A DNA stretch of 26,478 nucleotides from an uncultured Holdemanella sp. (GCF_934754935.1 NZ_CAKVJB010000032.1:1-26478); one strand, 5' to 3'. Positions 1 through 7,383 are shown, counted from the stretch's first letter. Numbers and translations: made by a program. Notes: generated by a model from the sequence alone, not told the origin.

Positions 1-887
1 GTACGGTCTGCGATACCCCATAATTCACCCCATCCGATAGGTTCAGAGAAGTGGTATTCGATATCACTTGTACCATTTGAGTAGTGTGCTAATTCTTCAG
101 GATCATGGGCACGTAAACGAATGTTTTCTTCGTTGATACCTAAATCTTTTAAGAATTGAACACAGTTTTTACAATAGTATTCAAACCAATCTAAATCGGT
201 TCCTGGTTTACAGAAGAATTCAAGTTCCATTTGTTCGAATTCACGCGTACGGAAAATGAAGTTTCCTGGTGTGATTTCGTTACGGAAACTCTTACCAATT
301 TGTCCAATTCCGAATGGTAATTTTTTACGCATTGTTCTTTGTACGTTTTTGAAGTTGACAAAGATACCTTGTGCTGTTTCTGGACGCAAGTAGATTGTAC
401 TCTTGGCATCTTCTAATACACCTTGGAATGTTTTAAACATCAAGTTAAATTGACGAATGTTTGTGAAGTTTTTAGCGCCACATTTTGGACATGTAATTTC
501 ATGTTCAGCGATATATTTTTCCATATCTTCATTGGACATACCACCACAGTTAACTGTGTGATTGCTAGCTTCTTCAATCAATTGATCCGCTCTAAAACGG
601 CTCTTACATTCTTTACAATCCATTAAAGGATCACTAAATCCTCCAACGTGACCACTGGCAACCCATACATTTGGATTCATTAAGATGGCACTTTGTAAAC
701 CTACATTGTGTTCACTTTCCTGAATGAAACGTTTCCACCAAGCATTTTTAATATTGTTCTTTAATTCAACGCCTAAAGGACCAAAATCCCAAGTATTTGC
801 CAAACCACCATAGATTTCTGAACCTTGGTAAACAAAACCAGAGGTTTTCATGTGATTTACTACATCATTGAATGTCTTTTCGTTCAT
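1..887 (-). CDS. glyS: Glycyl-tRNA synthetase, N-terminal 295 residues (runs off window)
   Basis: Charges tRNA-Gly with glycine in the cytoplasm. It is the homodimeric class II type (GlyQS/GRS1), not the split alpha/beta enzyme. The ATG at 885-887 follows a good GAGG Shine-Dalgarno 7 nt upstream. The frame stays open to the window edge, so the C-terminal part, including the anticodon-binding domain, is missing here. Visible marks are the N-terminal GSEIYGGLANTWDFGPLG block (residues 22-39), two zinc-type cysteine pairs (C91/C94 and C133/C136), the class II motif 2 region with FRNEI (201-205) and FRTREFEQMELEFF (212-225), and GWGELWGIADR at the edge. It has its own promoter and structured leader at 991-1143, separating it from the recO/HD operon upstream. 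The identification is secure. Confidence 0.95.
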   Translation of the reverse strand, partial: MNEKTFNDVVNHMKTSGFVYQGSEIYGGLANTWDFGPLGVELKNNIKNAWWKRFIQESEHNVGLQSAILMNPNVWVASGHVGGFSDPLMDCKECKSRFRADQLIEEASNHTVNCGGMSNEDMEKYIAEHEITCPKCGAKNFTNIRQFNLMFKTFQGVLEDAKSTIYLRPETAQGIFVNFKNVQRTMRKKLPFGIGQIGKSFRNEITPGNFIFRTREFEQMELEFFCKPGTDLDWFEYYCKNCVQFLKDLGINEENIRLRAHDPEELAHYSNGTSDIEYHFSEPIGWGELWGIADR

Positions 888-990
888 GTTATTTACCTCA
901 TTTCTTTTATGTATACAGACAAAAGGATACACTTACATATTATATCCCATTTATCAATAAATTTCTAGACTAAATACGAACACAAGGCAT

Positions 991-1015
991 AAAGAAAAAC
1001 CATGATTTCTCATGG
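991..1015 (-). terminator. Intrinsic terminator inside the glyS leader
   Basis: On the minus strand a 6-bp stem (CCATGA/TCATGG, loop GAAA) is followed directly by TTTTTCTTT. It lies between the glyS promoter and the glyS start, about 100 nt before the ATG, so it would stop transcription before the gene unless prevented. That placement suggests attenuation. Confidence 0.75.
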
Positions 1016-1100
1016 CATGTTTTTAATCGCCCACTATAGCAGGGCCTCTCTCGTTTTTAATCGTCCACTATAGTAGGACCTCACTCGTTTTCAGGCATAA
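1016..1100 (-). ncRNA. Tandem-hairpin leader RNA upstream of glyS (unrecognised family)
   Basis: Two near-identical 36-nt units lie head to tail. Each has the form AACGAG-N-GAGG, then a hairpin, then CGATTAAAA. The hairpin stems are GTCC/GGAC in the first copy and GCCC/GGGC in the second, which is a compensatory change (U-A to C-G). Both carry a bulged T and the same CTATAG apical sequence. An intrinsic terminator follows. I do not see the T-box antiterminator consensus or a glycine (gcvT) riboswitch core, the usual leaders for this gene. A five-codon ORF (MPENE) with an AAGG sequence 5 nt upstream opens in the leader just before the first unit. Its role is unknown. The arrangement suggests a regulator of glyS transcription. 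Confidence 0.6.
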
Positions 1101-1115
1101 CTACCTTACAACTTC

Positions 1116-1143
1116 ATTATACGGCATTTTAAAAAATAGTCAA
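1116..1143 (-). promoter_or_regulatory. glyS promoter
   Basis: On the minus strand -35 TTGACT (1138-1143) and -10 TATAAT (1116-1121) are separated by 16 nt. Transcription would start near 1109, placing the tandem hairpins and terminator in a leader of about 220 nt. Confidence 0.85.
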
Positions 1144-1213
1144 TTTGCAAGAAAAATAAATTACATATTTATATATTTATTGCATGAAATTATGCAGCAC
1201 TTAATACATTAAC

Positions 1214-1630
1214 TTAATGCGTTGCAAGATAAAGAATCGCTTTCTTGTACTTCTCTAGCCTTTCATAATCTTGTTTTGTTGGTTCTTTAATTCTTGTGAT
1301 ATCAAGGTTGTGTAAAAGGTCTGCAACCTTTACCTTTTTAGCTAACTTAGATTTAGATATTCTTTGAATATATTCAAAATAAGATTCATCTTTTCTATGC
1401 GTTAATGTAATTACAGTATCTACAATTTCATTTGAGAAATGATTTCTTAATTCATCCACTGTAACACCAGTATCTTCTAATACATCATGTAAGTAAGCTA
1501 TTGTTTTTTCTACATCTGTATCCATATAAGAAGCAACTGTTATGGGATGAAGGATATAATCTTTACCCGCTTTATCCACTTGTCCAGCATGTGCTTCTTT
1601 GGCGATTTGTAGTGCTAATTCTTGAAACAT
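1214..1630 (-). CDS. Small HD-domain hydrolase, SpoT/MESH1-like
   Basis: A 138-residue stand-alone HD protein resembling the N-terminal hydrolase domain of RelA/SpoT. Visible are HAGQ (14-17), the ligand His in YILHP (H28), the HD pair H48-D49 followed by the catalytic-type E52-D53, and the distal D104 in KVADLLHN. There is no synthetase or TGS domain. The likely reaction is removal of the 3'-pyrophosphate from (p)ppGpp or a similar nucleotide, as in small alarmone hydrolases; the substrate is inferred from family only. The ATG overlaps the end of recO (recO stop TAA, then TG), with GAGG 9 nt upstream, so it is translationally coupled. It is the last gene of the ybeY-dgkA-era-recO operon. No strong terminator lies between it and the glyS promoter. 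Confidence 0.8.
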   Translation of the reverse strand: MFQELALQIAKEAHAGQVDKAGKDYILHPITVASYMDTDVEKTIAYLHDVLEDTGVTVDELRNHFSNEIVDTVITLTHRKDESYFEYIQRISKSKLAKKVKVADLLHNLDITRIKEPTKQDYERLEKYKKAILYLATH

Positions 1631-2352
1631 TACTCTAAACCTCGAATACTTTCTAAAAAACGAATACTTGGATAATTCTTGTGACTATGATACTCCATCC
1701 ATTTGGATAGATAGATCAAATCGTCCATATTGAAATCAAAATGAACTTTCACATACTCTAAATTTTCTTCCTTACATTTAAATAAAGCTCGATATTTCTT
1801 TAATTGATCTACATTCCATTTTGGATATTGATTGTGATTGCACTTTTCGCATAAAAAGCCTCCATCTTTTAAAGATAATGTTTCAACCCGTGTATTTTGA
1901 CAATGCACGCACCCATCCACAAAGGGTTGGATTCCTTCTTGTTCGATGCAATATTTTAAGACAATGCATGCCCAGAAATAGAAATCATCAAGCTTTTTAT
2001 CGGCTGAATTCCAACAATCTAGTAATATGTTAAACAAGTTTTCTTCTTTTTTTGTTTTTGAGATCAAGTCATGTAGTACAAAACAACAACTCGATTTAAA
2101 TAAATCTTCTTGAATGTGATAGTAATACTGAATGGTTTGTCCTTGTAGTAATAAAGGCATTTTTGTTTTATCTTCGATCATGAATTCATTATAAGAAAAG
2201 GGCTGTACAAGCCGTAAATTCTTTGAATTTTGCTTGAACAGTCCTCTTGCGTATAAAGTTAAAATGGAATTGTTAGTTAATACTTTGACTAAGCCATCTT
2301 TTTCTTTATATTCACTTACACTTAAAACAAGGGCTTGAATCTTAGTCTTCAT
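1630..2352 (-). CDS. recO: DNA repair and recombination mediator RecO
   Basis: RecO loads RecA onto SSB-coated single-stranded DNA together with RecR (RecFOR pathway). The 240-residue length is typical. An N-terminal OB-fold begins with KIQALVLSVSEYKEKDGLVKV. A zinc-binding cysteine set typical of RecO is present (C148, C151, C168, C171). The start overlaps the end of era by 11 nt, and the gene is followed by an HD hydrolase in the same transcription unit. The era-recO order is widely conserved in Bacillota and supports the call. Confidence 0.93.
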   Translation of the reverse strand: MKTKIQALVLSVSEYKEKDGLVKVLTNNSILTLYARGLFKQNSKNLRLVQPFSYNEFMIEDKTKMPLLLQGQTIQYYYHIQEDLFKSSCCFVLHDLISKTKKEENLFNILLDCWNSADKKLDDFYFWACIVLKYCIEQEGIQPFVDGCVHCQNTRVETLSLKDGGFLCEKCNHNQYPKWNVDQLKKYRALFKCKEENLEYVKVHFDFNMDDLIYLSKWMEYHSHKNYPSIRFLESIRGLE

Positions 2353-3250
2353 CGATTTGTTCTAATTCATCTAAACCGAATTCTTTGATCTTGTTTTCAT
2401 GATTACGCCAGTTCTTTTCTACACGAACAAACAATTCTAAATCTACACTGCATCCAAGCATATCTTTTAATTCTTTTTGTGCATCTAAACGAATCGAACG
2501 AATCATATTCGCTTGTTTACCAATCAAAATACCCTTTTGCGATTCACGATCCACAACGACCATCATTTGAAGATACATACGATTACCGCGTTTTTCTTTG
2601 CGTTCTAGAATAACCGCTACACTATGAGGAATCTCCTCATGCGTTTTAAATAAGATCTTTTCACGAACGATTTCACACATTCTAAAGTTAATATCATGAT
2701 CCGATTTCATTTCTTCAGGAAACATTGGTTCGCCTTCAGGTAAGTATCCTTTAAATACGTGCAACAATTCGTCTAGATTATCTTTATCTAAAGCACTAAT
2801 TGGAACAATATCATTAAAGTCATATTGGTTTTGCCAATACACTAAACGCTTCAACAATTGTTCTTTAGGCAATTTATCAATCTTATTCATAATCAACACG
2901 ACTGGTTTATGAAGTGTTTCAATTCTTTTTAGAATGAATGAATCCCCCGTTCCAAAAGATTGTGTACCATCCACGATCCATCCGATCACGTCACAATCTT
3001 CCATAGCTGAATACGCATTTTTATTTAAAACGCGACCCAATTGTTGTTGTGGCTTATGAATACCTGGTGTATCCACAAACACATATTGACAATCTTCATG
3101 TGTTAAAATACCCGAAATATTGTTTCTTGTCGTATTCGGTTTATCTGACATGATCGCAATTTTTTCTTTCAGCAATGCATTCAATAATGTCGATTTTCCA
3201 GCGTTGGGTCTTCCAACAATGGCGATAAATCCTGATTTATAATTTTTCAT
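2342..3250 (-). CDS. era: GTPase Era (16S rRNA/30S maturation)
   Basis: Essential GTPase that binds the 3' end of 16S rRNA and couples 30S assembly to growth. The 302-residue length matches the family. The G-domain shows G1 GRPNAGKS (13-20), G3 DTPGIH and G4 NKID. The C-terminal half carries the KH RNA-binding domain, with GILIGKQANMIRSI as its signature. The ATG follows GGAGG 4 nt upstream. It lies between dgkA (12-nt gap) and recO (overlap), and ybeY, another 16S rRNA maturation factor, is in the same operon. Confidence 0.97.
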   Translation of the reverse strand: MKNYKSGFIAIVGRPNAGKSTLLNALLKEKIAIMSDKPNTTRNNISGILTHEDCQYVFVDTPGIHKPQQQLGRVLNKNAYSAMEDCDVIGWIVDGTQSFGTGDSFILKRIETLHKPVVLIMNKIDKLPKEQLLKRLVYWQNQYDFNDIVPISALDKDNLDELLHVFKGYLPEGEPMFPEEMKSDHDINFRMCEIVREKILFKTHEEIPHSVAVILERKEKRGNRMYLQMMVVVDRESQKGILIGKQANMIRSIRLDAQKELKDMLGCSVDLELFVRVEKNWRNHENKIKEFGLDELEQIDED

Positions 3251-3262
3251 CTTACCTCCGAT

Positions 3263-3610
3263 TTAAAATAATTTGGGTATAAATACATATAACCCTATAC
3301 ATGCCGCAAGAATACTAATAATAAAAACAGCACCTGCAGCCATATCTTTGATATGTTTAGCTTGTTCAGTATGTTCTAATGAAATATAGTCTACACATCT
3401 TTCAATGCAGGAATTGATAATTTCACTAAACCATACAAAACAAATTGCACTTAGAAGCATCATCCATTCATGAATAGAACAATGAAACAAAAAGCCAAAC
3501 ACTATGACAATCAATCCAAAGATGCCTTGAAGGCGAATACTGCGATCACAAGTGAAAGCGTAAAACAGGCCTTGAAAGGCATATTTGAATCTACCTTTGA
3601 ACCAATTCAT
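3263..3610 (-). CDS. dgkA: Diacylglycerol/undecaprenol kinase family membrane protein
   Basis: A 115-residue integral membrane kinase of the DgkA family. In Gram-positive bacteria these mostly phosphorylate undecaprenol, feeding the carrier lipid for wall synthesis. Visible are the soluble N-terminal FKGRFKYAFQGLFYAF, a hydrophobic pair of helices around 25-60, the signature EIINSCIERCVDYI with the catalytic Glu, and a last membrane helix (about 90-112) after KHIKDMAAGAVF. The start overlaps the end of ybeY by 20 nt, so translation is probably coupled; an AGGA lies about 11 nt upstream. Substrate preference cannot be read from sequence. Confidence 0.9.
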   Translation of the reverse strand: MNWFKGRFKYAFQGLFYAFTCDRSIRLQGIFGLIVIVFGFLFHCSIHEWMMLLSAICFVWFSEIINSCIERCVDYISLEHTEQAKHIKDMAAGAVFIISILAACIGLYVFIPKLF

Positions 3611-4046
3611 CTAGAATTTTATCCTGTAAGGCAAACATGACCTTTTCATCTTCTTCCTTCATGTGATCATATCCCATCAAATGCAACAAGCCATGACAGA
3701 ATAAGAAACAGGCTTCTCTACGAATCGAATGTCCATAGGCACTAGCCTGATCACGAATAGCTTGCACATTGATAAAGATATCTCCAAGTTCATATTGATC
3801 TTCATCAACCAGCATATCACTCATATCATCTTGAATCGCAAAGCTGATCACATCCGTTGGGCGATCCACATTTCGATAGTCACGATTGATTTCATGAATC
3901 TGTTCAGGTGTTACATATATTACAGATAAACTCCAATCTCCCTTTCTGTCTAACACCTGGCATGCACGTTCTAGTATGTTTTCAAAGTCTTTTTTGTATC
4001 GATAGACACTTCTATCTTTTGCGTTATTTATAAAAATTATTTCCAT
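3591..4046 (-). CDS. ybeY: Endoribonuclease / rRNA maturation factor YbeY
   Basis: Zinc-dependent single-strand endoribonuclease involved in 16S rRNA 3' end processing and 70S quality control. The metal motif HGLLHLMGYDH is present (H118, H122, H128 in the 151-residue product), as is RPTDVISF. I start it at the ATG at 4044-4046. A longer frame opens at an in-frame TTG at 4061, but that codon lies within the promoter. The -10 box (4053-4058) ends 6 nt before the ATG, so transcription should begin at the A of ATG and no Shine-Dalgarno would be transcribed. This predicts a leaderless mRNA. It is the first gene of ybeY-dgkA-era-recO-HD. Confidence 0.92.
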   Translation of the reverse strand: MEIIFINNAKDRSVYRYKKDFENILERACQVLDRKGDWSLSVIYVTPEQIHEINRDYRNVDRPTDVISFAIQDDMSDMLVDEDQYELGDIFINVQAIRDQASAYGHSIRREACFLFCHGLLHLMGYDHMKEEDEKVMFALQDKILDELVQR

Positions 4047-4052
4047 GCCTTG

Positions 4053-4081
4053 ATTATACAATAAATTAAAAAAGAGTTCAA
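4053..4081 (-). promoter_or_regulatory. ybeY operon promoter, predicted leaderless start
   Basis: On the minus strand -35 TTGAAC (4076-4081), a 17-nt spacer and -10 TATAAT (4053-4058). The seventh base after the -10 is the A of the ybeY ATG. The -35 box lies inside the stem-loop of the upstream ccpA terminator, so the two signals share DNA. Confidence 0.75.
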
Positions 4082-4092
4082 AATGAACTCTT
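4061..4092 (-). terminator. Intrinsic terminator of ccpA
   Basis: On the minus strand a 9-bp stem (AAGAGTTCA/TGAACTCTT, 3-nt loop) is followed by TTTTTTAATTT. The 5' arm includes part of the ccpA stop codon, and the 3' arm overlaps the ybeY -35 box. Confidence 0.85.
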
Positions 4093-5098
4093 ACTTTGTA
4101 GTTTCTCTAAACATTTTTGAGAATGAGATTTCAATATCCTTATTCTGTTTAACAGATTCATCATCTACTAACATCTTAGTTAATAAACGCATCGCAACAG
4201 CACCTAAATCATATTCAGGAATGTTGTATGTTGAAATCGTTGGACGCATCATTGTTAGATATTTTGAATTTAAGATACATACAAGTTCTGTATCGTTAGG
4301 AATTGAAAATCCACTTTCTTTACATGCATTCATTAATGCAATAGCTTGTGAATCACGGAATGTGATAACCATTTGGCTTGGTTTATGATTCTTGTAGTAA
4401 TCTGACAAGAATGTATAGCTTGATTTGTAGCTATCATCATAAGTTACATATTTATCAAAAACCAATCCTTTTTCAGCATAAGCACGATCTACACCAGCTT
4501 TTAATTGTTCCATCATAGAAAGATTTAATTTATCTTCTACCATAGAAATATCTTCGATACCCTTTTCGAAGCATTCATTGACAAATTCATAAGCCATACG
4601 TTCGAAGTTGATATATACATTTCCAACGTTTCCAATCTTTTGTCCTTTTAATTTACTTCCTACGACAACCATTGGAATTTGGTATTCATGTAAAACTTCC
4701 ATTTCATCTTCTGAGAAGTTGTCATTAAATAAAATTACACCATCGACACGTGATTTAATAATAGATTCAATCACATCTTGCATTTTTGAGATTCCCTTAC
4801 TTGTAGTATGGAACATGATGTTGTAGTTATAGATTTTTGCGACATCCATTAGACCATTTAAGATCTTCGCATTGTACGCAAATAACTTTTCACTCATCAC
4901 AATTGAAATTGTAGTTGTTTTTGATAGTGCTAAACCTTGTGCAATCGCATTTGGTTTATAACCCAATTTTTCAATCGCTTGTTGAACACGCATACGTGTA
5001 TCTTCACGCACTACATTACTATCATTAATAACACGTGATACAGTTGCTAATGAGACATCTGCCTCTTTGGCAACATCATAAATCGTAATTCTTTTCAT
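4091..5098 (-). CDS. ccpA: LacI-family regulator, probable catabolite control protein CcpA
   Basis: DNA-binding regulator that, in CcpA, pairs with HPr(Ser-P) and acts at cre sites to control carbon metabolism. The 335-residue product has the LacI N-terminal helix-turn-helix TIYDVAKEADVSLATVSRVI and a hinge (YKPNAIAQGLALSKTTT) close to CcpA, followed by a periplasmic-binding-protein-like effector domain. Context agrees: YtxG- and YtxH-like genes sit directly upstream, and in Bacillus subtilis ytxG, ytxH and ccpA lie in one cluster. The ATG follows AAGGGGG and overlaps the preceding gene by 23 nt. A terminator follows. Another LacI paralogue with a different effector cannot be fully excluded. 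Confidence 0.82.
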   Translation of the reverse strand: MKRITIYDVAKEADVSLATVSRVINDSNVVREDTRMRVQQAIEKLGYKPNAIAQGLALSKTTTISIVMSEKLFAYNAKILNGLMDVAKIYNYNIMFHTTSKGISKMQDVIESIIKSRVDGVILFNDNFSEDEMEVLHEYQIPMVVVGSKLKGQKIGNVGNVYINFERMAYEFVNECFEKGIEDISMVEDKLNLSMMEQLKAGVDRAYAEKGLVFDKYVTYDDSYKSSYTFLSDYYKNHKPSQMVITFRDSQAIALMNACKESGFSIPNDTELVCILNSKYLTMMRPTISTYNIPEYDLGAVAMRLLTKMLVDDESVKQNKDIEISFSKMFRETTK

Positions 5099-5633
5099 TC
5101 CTATTCGCCCCCTTGTTAAATATTTTCTTCAATCCACTAAACAATGCTTCTGTAGCTTTACCAGTTACTTCTTCTGCTTTATCAACGGCACGAATAACAG
5201 AATCATTTGTACGAATTTCGTCTACTTTTTCATCCGCTCTATCAATTACTTTACGTAAAGAATCATTTTTTCTTAATGTTTCTTTTCCATATTTAAGGCC
5301 ATCTACTACCAATCCAGCTGTGCCCTGTAAAAACTCTTTTCCAGCTGACATTGTCTGTTTAAATTGTTCACTCTCACTGACTTCAACCACTTTATCTTTT
5401 GTTGAAGAAAGAATATCTTTTGCATCATCCTTAGCTTGAGATAAAGCTTCTTTTACTTTTTCAGGATCTGAAGCATCTTTTAATAAATCACGCAAATCAT
5501 CAAATAGCTTTTCAATCTTACTTTTTGCGTCCTCAATGATTTTTTCATTATCTGTATTTTCGGATTCATGCATTACTTCAAGTTCTAGCATCGATTCTTT
5601 TTCTAAATCATCAATTAATTGTTTTTCATCCAT
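5076..5633 (-). CDS. YtxH-like helical protein of unknown function
   Basis: A 185-residue, strongly charged, almost wholly alpha-helical protein without an obvious membrane segment. The middle has repeating amphipathic stretches such as KSKIEKLFDDLRDLLKDA and DDAKDILSSTKDKVVEV, reminiscent of YtxH/apolipoprotein-like or LEA-like helices. I choose the ATG at 5631-5633 (MDEKQLIDD) because GGAGG lies 9 nt before it and the preceding gene stops 1 nt before it. A longer upstream frame has no matching ribosome site. It is sandwiched between a DUF948 membrane protein and ccpA in one operon. In Bacillus the equivalent genes ytxG/ytxH are stress-associated. No biochemical role can be assigned. Confidence 0.7.
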   Translation of the reverse strand: MDEKQLIDDLEKESMLELEVMHESENTDNEKIIEDAKSKIEKLFDDLRDLLKDASDPEKVKEALSQAKDDAKDILSSTKDKVVEVSESEQFKQTMSAGKEFLQGTAGLVVDGLKYGKETLRKNDSLRKVIDRADEKVDEIRTNDSVIRAVDKAEEVTGKATEALFSGLKKIFNKGANRNEKNYDL

Positions 5634-5634
5634 G

Positions 5635-5985
5635 TCATTCATCCTCCTTTGTTTCAATACTTTCTTTTCCAGTTTTTTTATTTTGAAACCATTCTTTGGC
5701 ATTTTGTACATTTTCGCTAAGTGAACTCATCACACTCACAAACGCCTCTTTAGCACTCTGATTCACTTCATCCACTGTGGTAGAAATATTTTCTGCCGTT
5801 TTTAATGGTGCATCTAATTTTTTTAATTGATCATTGGCTGTATCCAATGTTTTTGATACTTGTTTTAAAGTTTCAATCAACTGTTTTAAAAACAAAATCA
5901 AATAAATTAATGCGATAACACCAACGATGGGTAAAACATATGAAAATGCACGAGCTAATGTACTCATAAAGATATCAAGACTCAC
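5635..5985 (-). CDS. DUF948/YtxG-like membrane-anchored protein
   Basis: A 116-residue protein with one N-terminal transmembrane helix (about 16-34, VLPIVGVIALIYLILFLKQ) followed by a long helix rich in heptads (LKQVSKTLDTANDQLKKLDAPLKTAENISTTVDEV) typical of DUF948. The start is GTG, supported by GAGGTGG four nt before it. It is the first gene of the ytxG/ytxH/ccpA-like operon and lies just downstream of an extended -10 promoter. Its stop is 1 nt from the next start. Its function is unknown in all relatives I can name. Confidence 0.75.
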   Translation of the reverse strand: MSLDIFMSTLARAFSYVLPIVGVIALIYLILFLKQLIETLKQVSKTLDTANDQLKKLDAPLKTAENISTTVDEVNQSAKEAFVSVMSSLSENVQNAKEWFQNKKTGKESIETKEDE

Positions 5986-6002
5986 AATACCACCTCAGAA
6001 AG

Positions 6003-6011
6003 ATTATAACA
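6003..6011 (-). promoter_or_regulatory. Extended -10 promoter for the ytxG-like/ccpA operon
   Basis: On the minus strand TGTTATAAT matches an extended -10 (TGnTATAAT). The -35 region at the right distance (TAGATA) is weak. The predicted transcript start is about 12 nt before the GTG. Confidence 0.6.
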
Positions 6012-6058
6012 TGAACTTTCTAACTTATCTATTTATTTTGAAACTTTTTTCACAAATG

Positions 6059-6071
6059 TGTAAACGCTACA
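6059..6071. promoter_or_regulatory. Degenerate cre-like site upstream of the ccpA operon
   Basis: TGTAAACGCTACA resembles the CcpA operator core (TGWAARCG with a mirrored TWnCA half) but is one base shorter than the 14-nt consensus. It sits about 65-75 nt upstream of the predicted start of the operon that ends in ccpA, a position compatible with autoregulation. The match is imperfect, so this is only a candidate. Confidence 0.3.
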
Positions 6072-6100
6072 AAATAAAGGAAGTGATAACTAGCACTTCC
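6071..6100 (-). terminator. Terminator of the DUF4143 gene
   Basis: On the minus strand GGAAGTG pairs with CACTTCC across an 8-nt loop and is followed by TTTATTTT. The hairpin begins immediately after the TAG stop of the ATPase gene. Confidence 0.8.
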
Positions 6101-7315
6101 CTAAATATATTCAATTGGTAACGCAATCATATCTTCCGTCAAATACATCTTTCGATCATATTGACACAAAATGATTCCTGGTTGTACTTCTTTATTTGGA
6201 ATATCTTTTAAGGCAGAAAAATGTTTTCCCATTGACTTTGTAGGATTACCCGTCATTTTAATTTCAATCGGATATAGTTTTCCATCTTCATCAATCACTA
6301 CATCAATTTCTCTTTGGTCACGATCACGATAAAAATAGATATTTGAAATAGTTTTACCTGCATTTAAATGACTTTTTAAGATTTCAGAAACGATAAAATT
6401 CTCATAAATATTTCCAGCTTGAGCACCCGTCATAGCCGTATCTGCACTTGTCCACCTTGCTAAGTAGCATACCAATCCCGTATCATAAAAGTAAACTTTC
6501 GGTGTTTTGACAACACGCTTTAAAATATTATTCGAATATGGCTCCAACAAATAGATAATTCCTGAAGTTTGTAAGATGGAAAGCCATCTTTTTATTGTAT
6601 CTGCACTTGTTTCAACTTCATTGGCAACCGCATTAATATTTAATAATTCACCACAGCGTACCGCAAGAGATGTTAAAAACTTAATGAATTTTAACTCATT
6701 AGAAACATTAATAATTTGTCGAACATCTCTTTCGATATATGTTTTCACATAAGAAGAATAGTATCTTTGCCAATCAATCTTTTTATCTTGAAGTTGTGGC
6801 ATACTTCCTCTGTGGATACAATACCACAAGTCGCTATAGCTTTTAATTTGTGATTGTCTTTCATTAAAATAAGTTTCATTTGGTATAAAAGGTTTATTAA
6901 ATTCAATGTGATGTATTTCACGAAACGATAATCCTTTTAATTCCACAATCGCCATGCGACCAGCTAAAGTTTCACTAACCCCTTTCATCAATTCAAAAGC
7001 CTGTGATCCTGTAAGTGCAAAGCTTCCCTTTTGTTTATTCGTGTCTACATACATTTTCAAATACCGAAATATACTTGGTGCATATTGTACTTCATCAATG
7101 AACACGGGTGGTTGATAGTTTTTTAAAAACAAGTTTGTCTCTTCTAAAGCCTGTGTCAAAACAATTGGATCATCTAAAGTTACATATTGAAAATTATCAC
7201 AAACATATTGTAGAAGTGTTGTTTTACCAACTTGTCGAGGTCCTGTAACTAATACAATTGGAAATTGCTCTAAACATTCTTTTACAGTTTCTTCCATATG
7301 TCTTTTAATATACAT
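6101..7315 (-). CDS. AAA-type ATPase with C-terminal DUF4143 domain
   Basis: A 404-residue ATP-binding protein. Walker A is GPRQVGKT (25-32) and Walker B VFIDEVQ follows, with the sensor-type ALTGSQAFEL block. The C-terminal DUF4143 region has a restriction-endonuclease-like arrangement (REIDVVIDE, then YPIEIK), as in PD-(D/E)XK folds. The family is widespread, often in several variable copies per genome, and its function is unknown. The ATG follows AAAGGAG. It has its own promoter (7353-7381) and terminator, so it is a single-gene unit. It lies between murC and the ytxG-like gene, which adjoin each other in Bacillus subtilis, so it looks like an acquired insertion. Confidence 0.85.
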   Translation of the reverse strand: MYIKRHMEETVKECLEQFPIVLVTGPRQVGKTTLLQYVCDNFQYVTLDDPIVLTQALEETNLFLKNYQPPVFIDEVQYAPSIFRYLKMYVDTNKQKGSFALTGSQAFELMKGVSETLAGRMAIVELKGLSFREIHHIEFNKPFIPNETYFNERQSQIKSYSDLWYCIHRGSMPQLQDKKIDWQRYYSSYVKTYIERDVRQIINVSNELKFIKFLTSLAVRCGELLNINAVANEVETSADTIKRWLSILQTSGIIYLLEPYSNNILKRVVKTPKVYFYDTGLVCYLARWTSADTAMTGAQAGNIYENFIVSEILKSHLNAGKTISNIYFYRDRDQREIDVVIDEDGKLYPIEIKMTGNPTKSMGKHFSALKDIPNKEVQPGIILCQYDRKMYLTEDMIALPIEYI

Positions 7316-7352
7316 ATTCTTTCTCCTTTCGGCTAATCTACGATTCAGTCAT

Positions 7353-7381
7353 ATTATAGCCGCTTTTTGAATTATTCACAA
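7353..7381 (-). promoter_or_regulatory. Promoter of the DUF4143 ATPase gene
   Basis: On the minus strand -35 TTGTGA (7376-7381), a 17-nt spacer and -10 TATAAT (7353-7358), about 37 nt before the start codon. Confidence 0.75.
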
Positions 7382-7383
7382 CT

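Noticed and set aside
960..1143. T-box or glycine riboswitch for glyS
   Set aside because: Neither the T-box antiterminator consensus nor the glycine riboswitch core could be found on the minus strand; the units are too short.
4047..4061. In-frame TTG start for ybeY
   Set aside because: It overlaps the promoter -10 region and has no ribosome site; the ATG is at the predicted transcript start.
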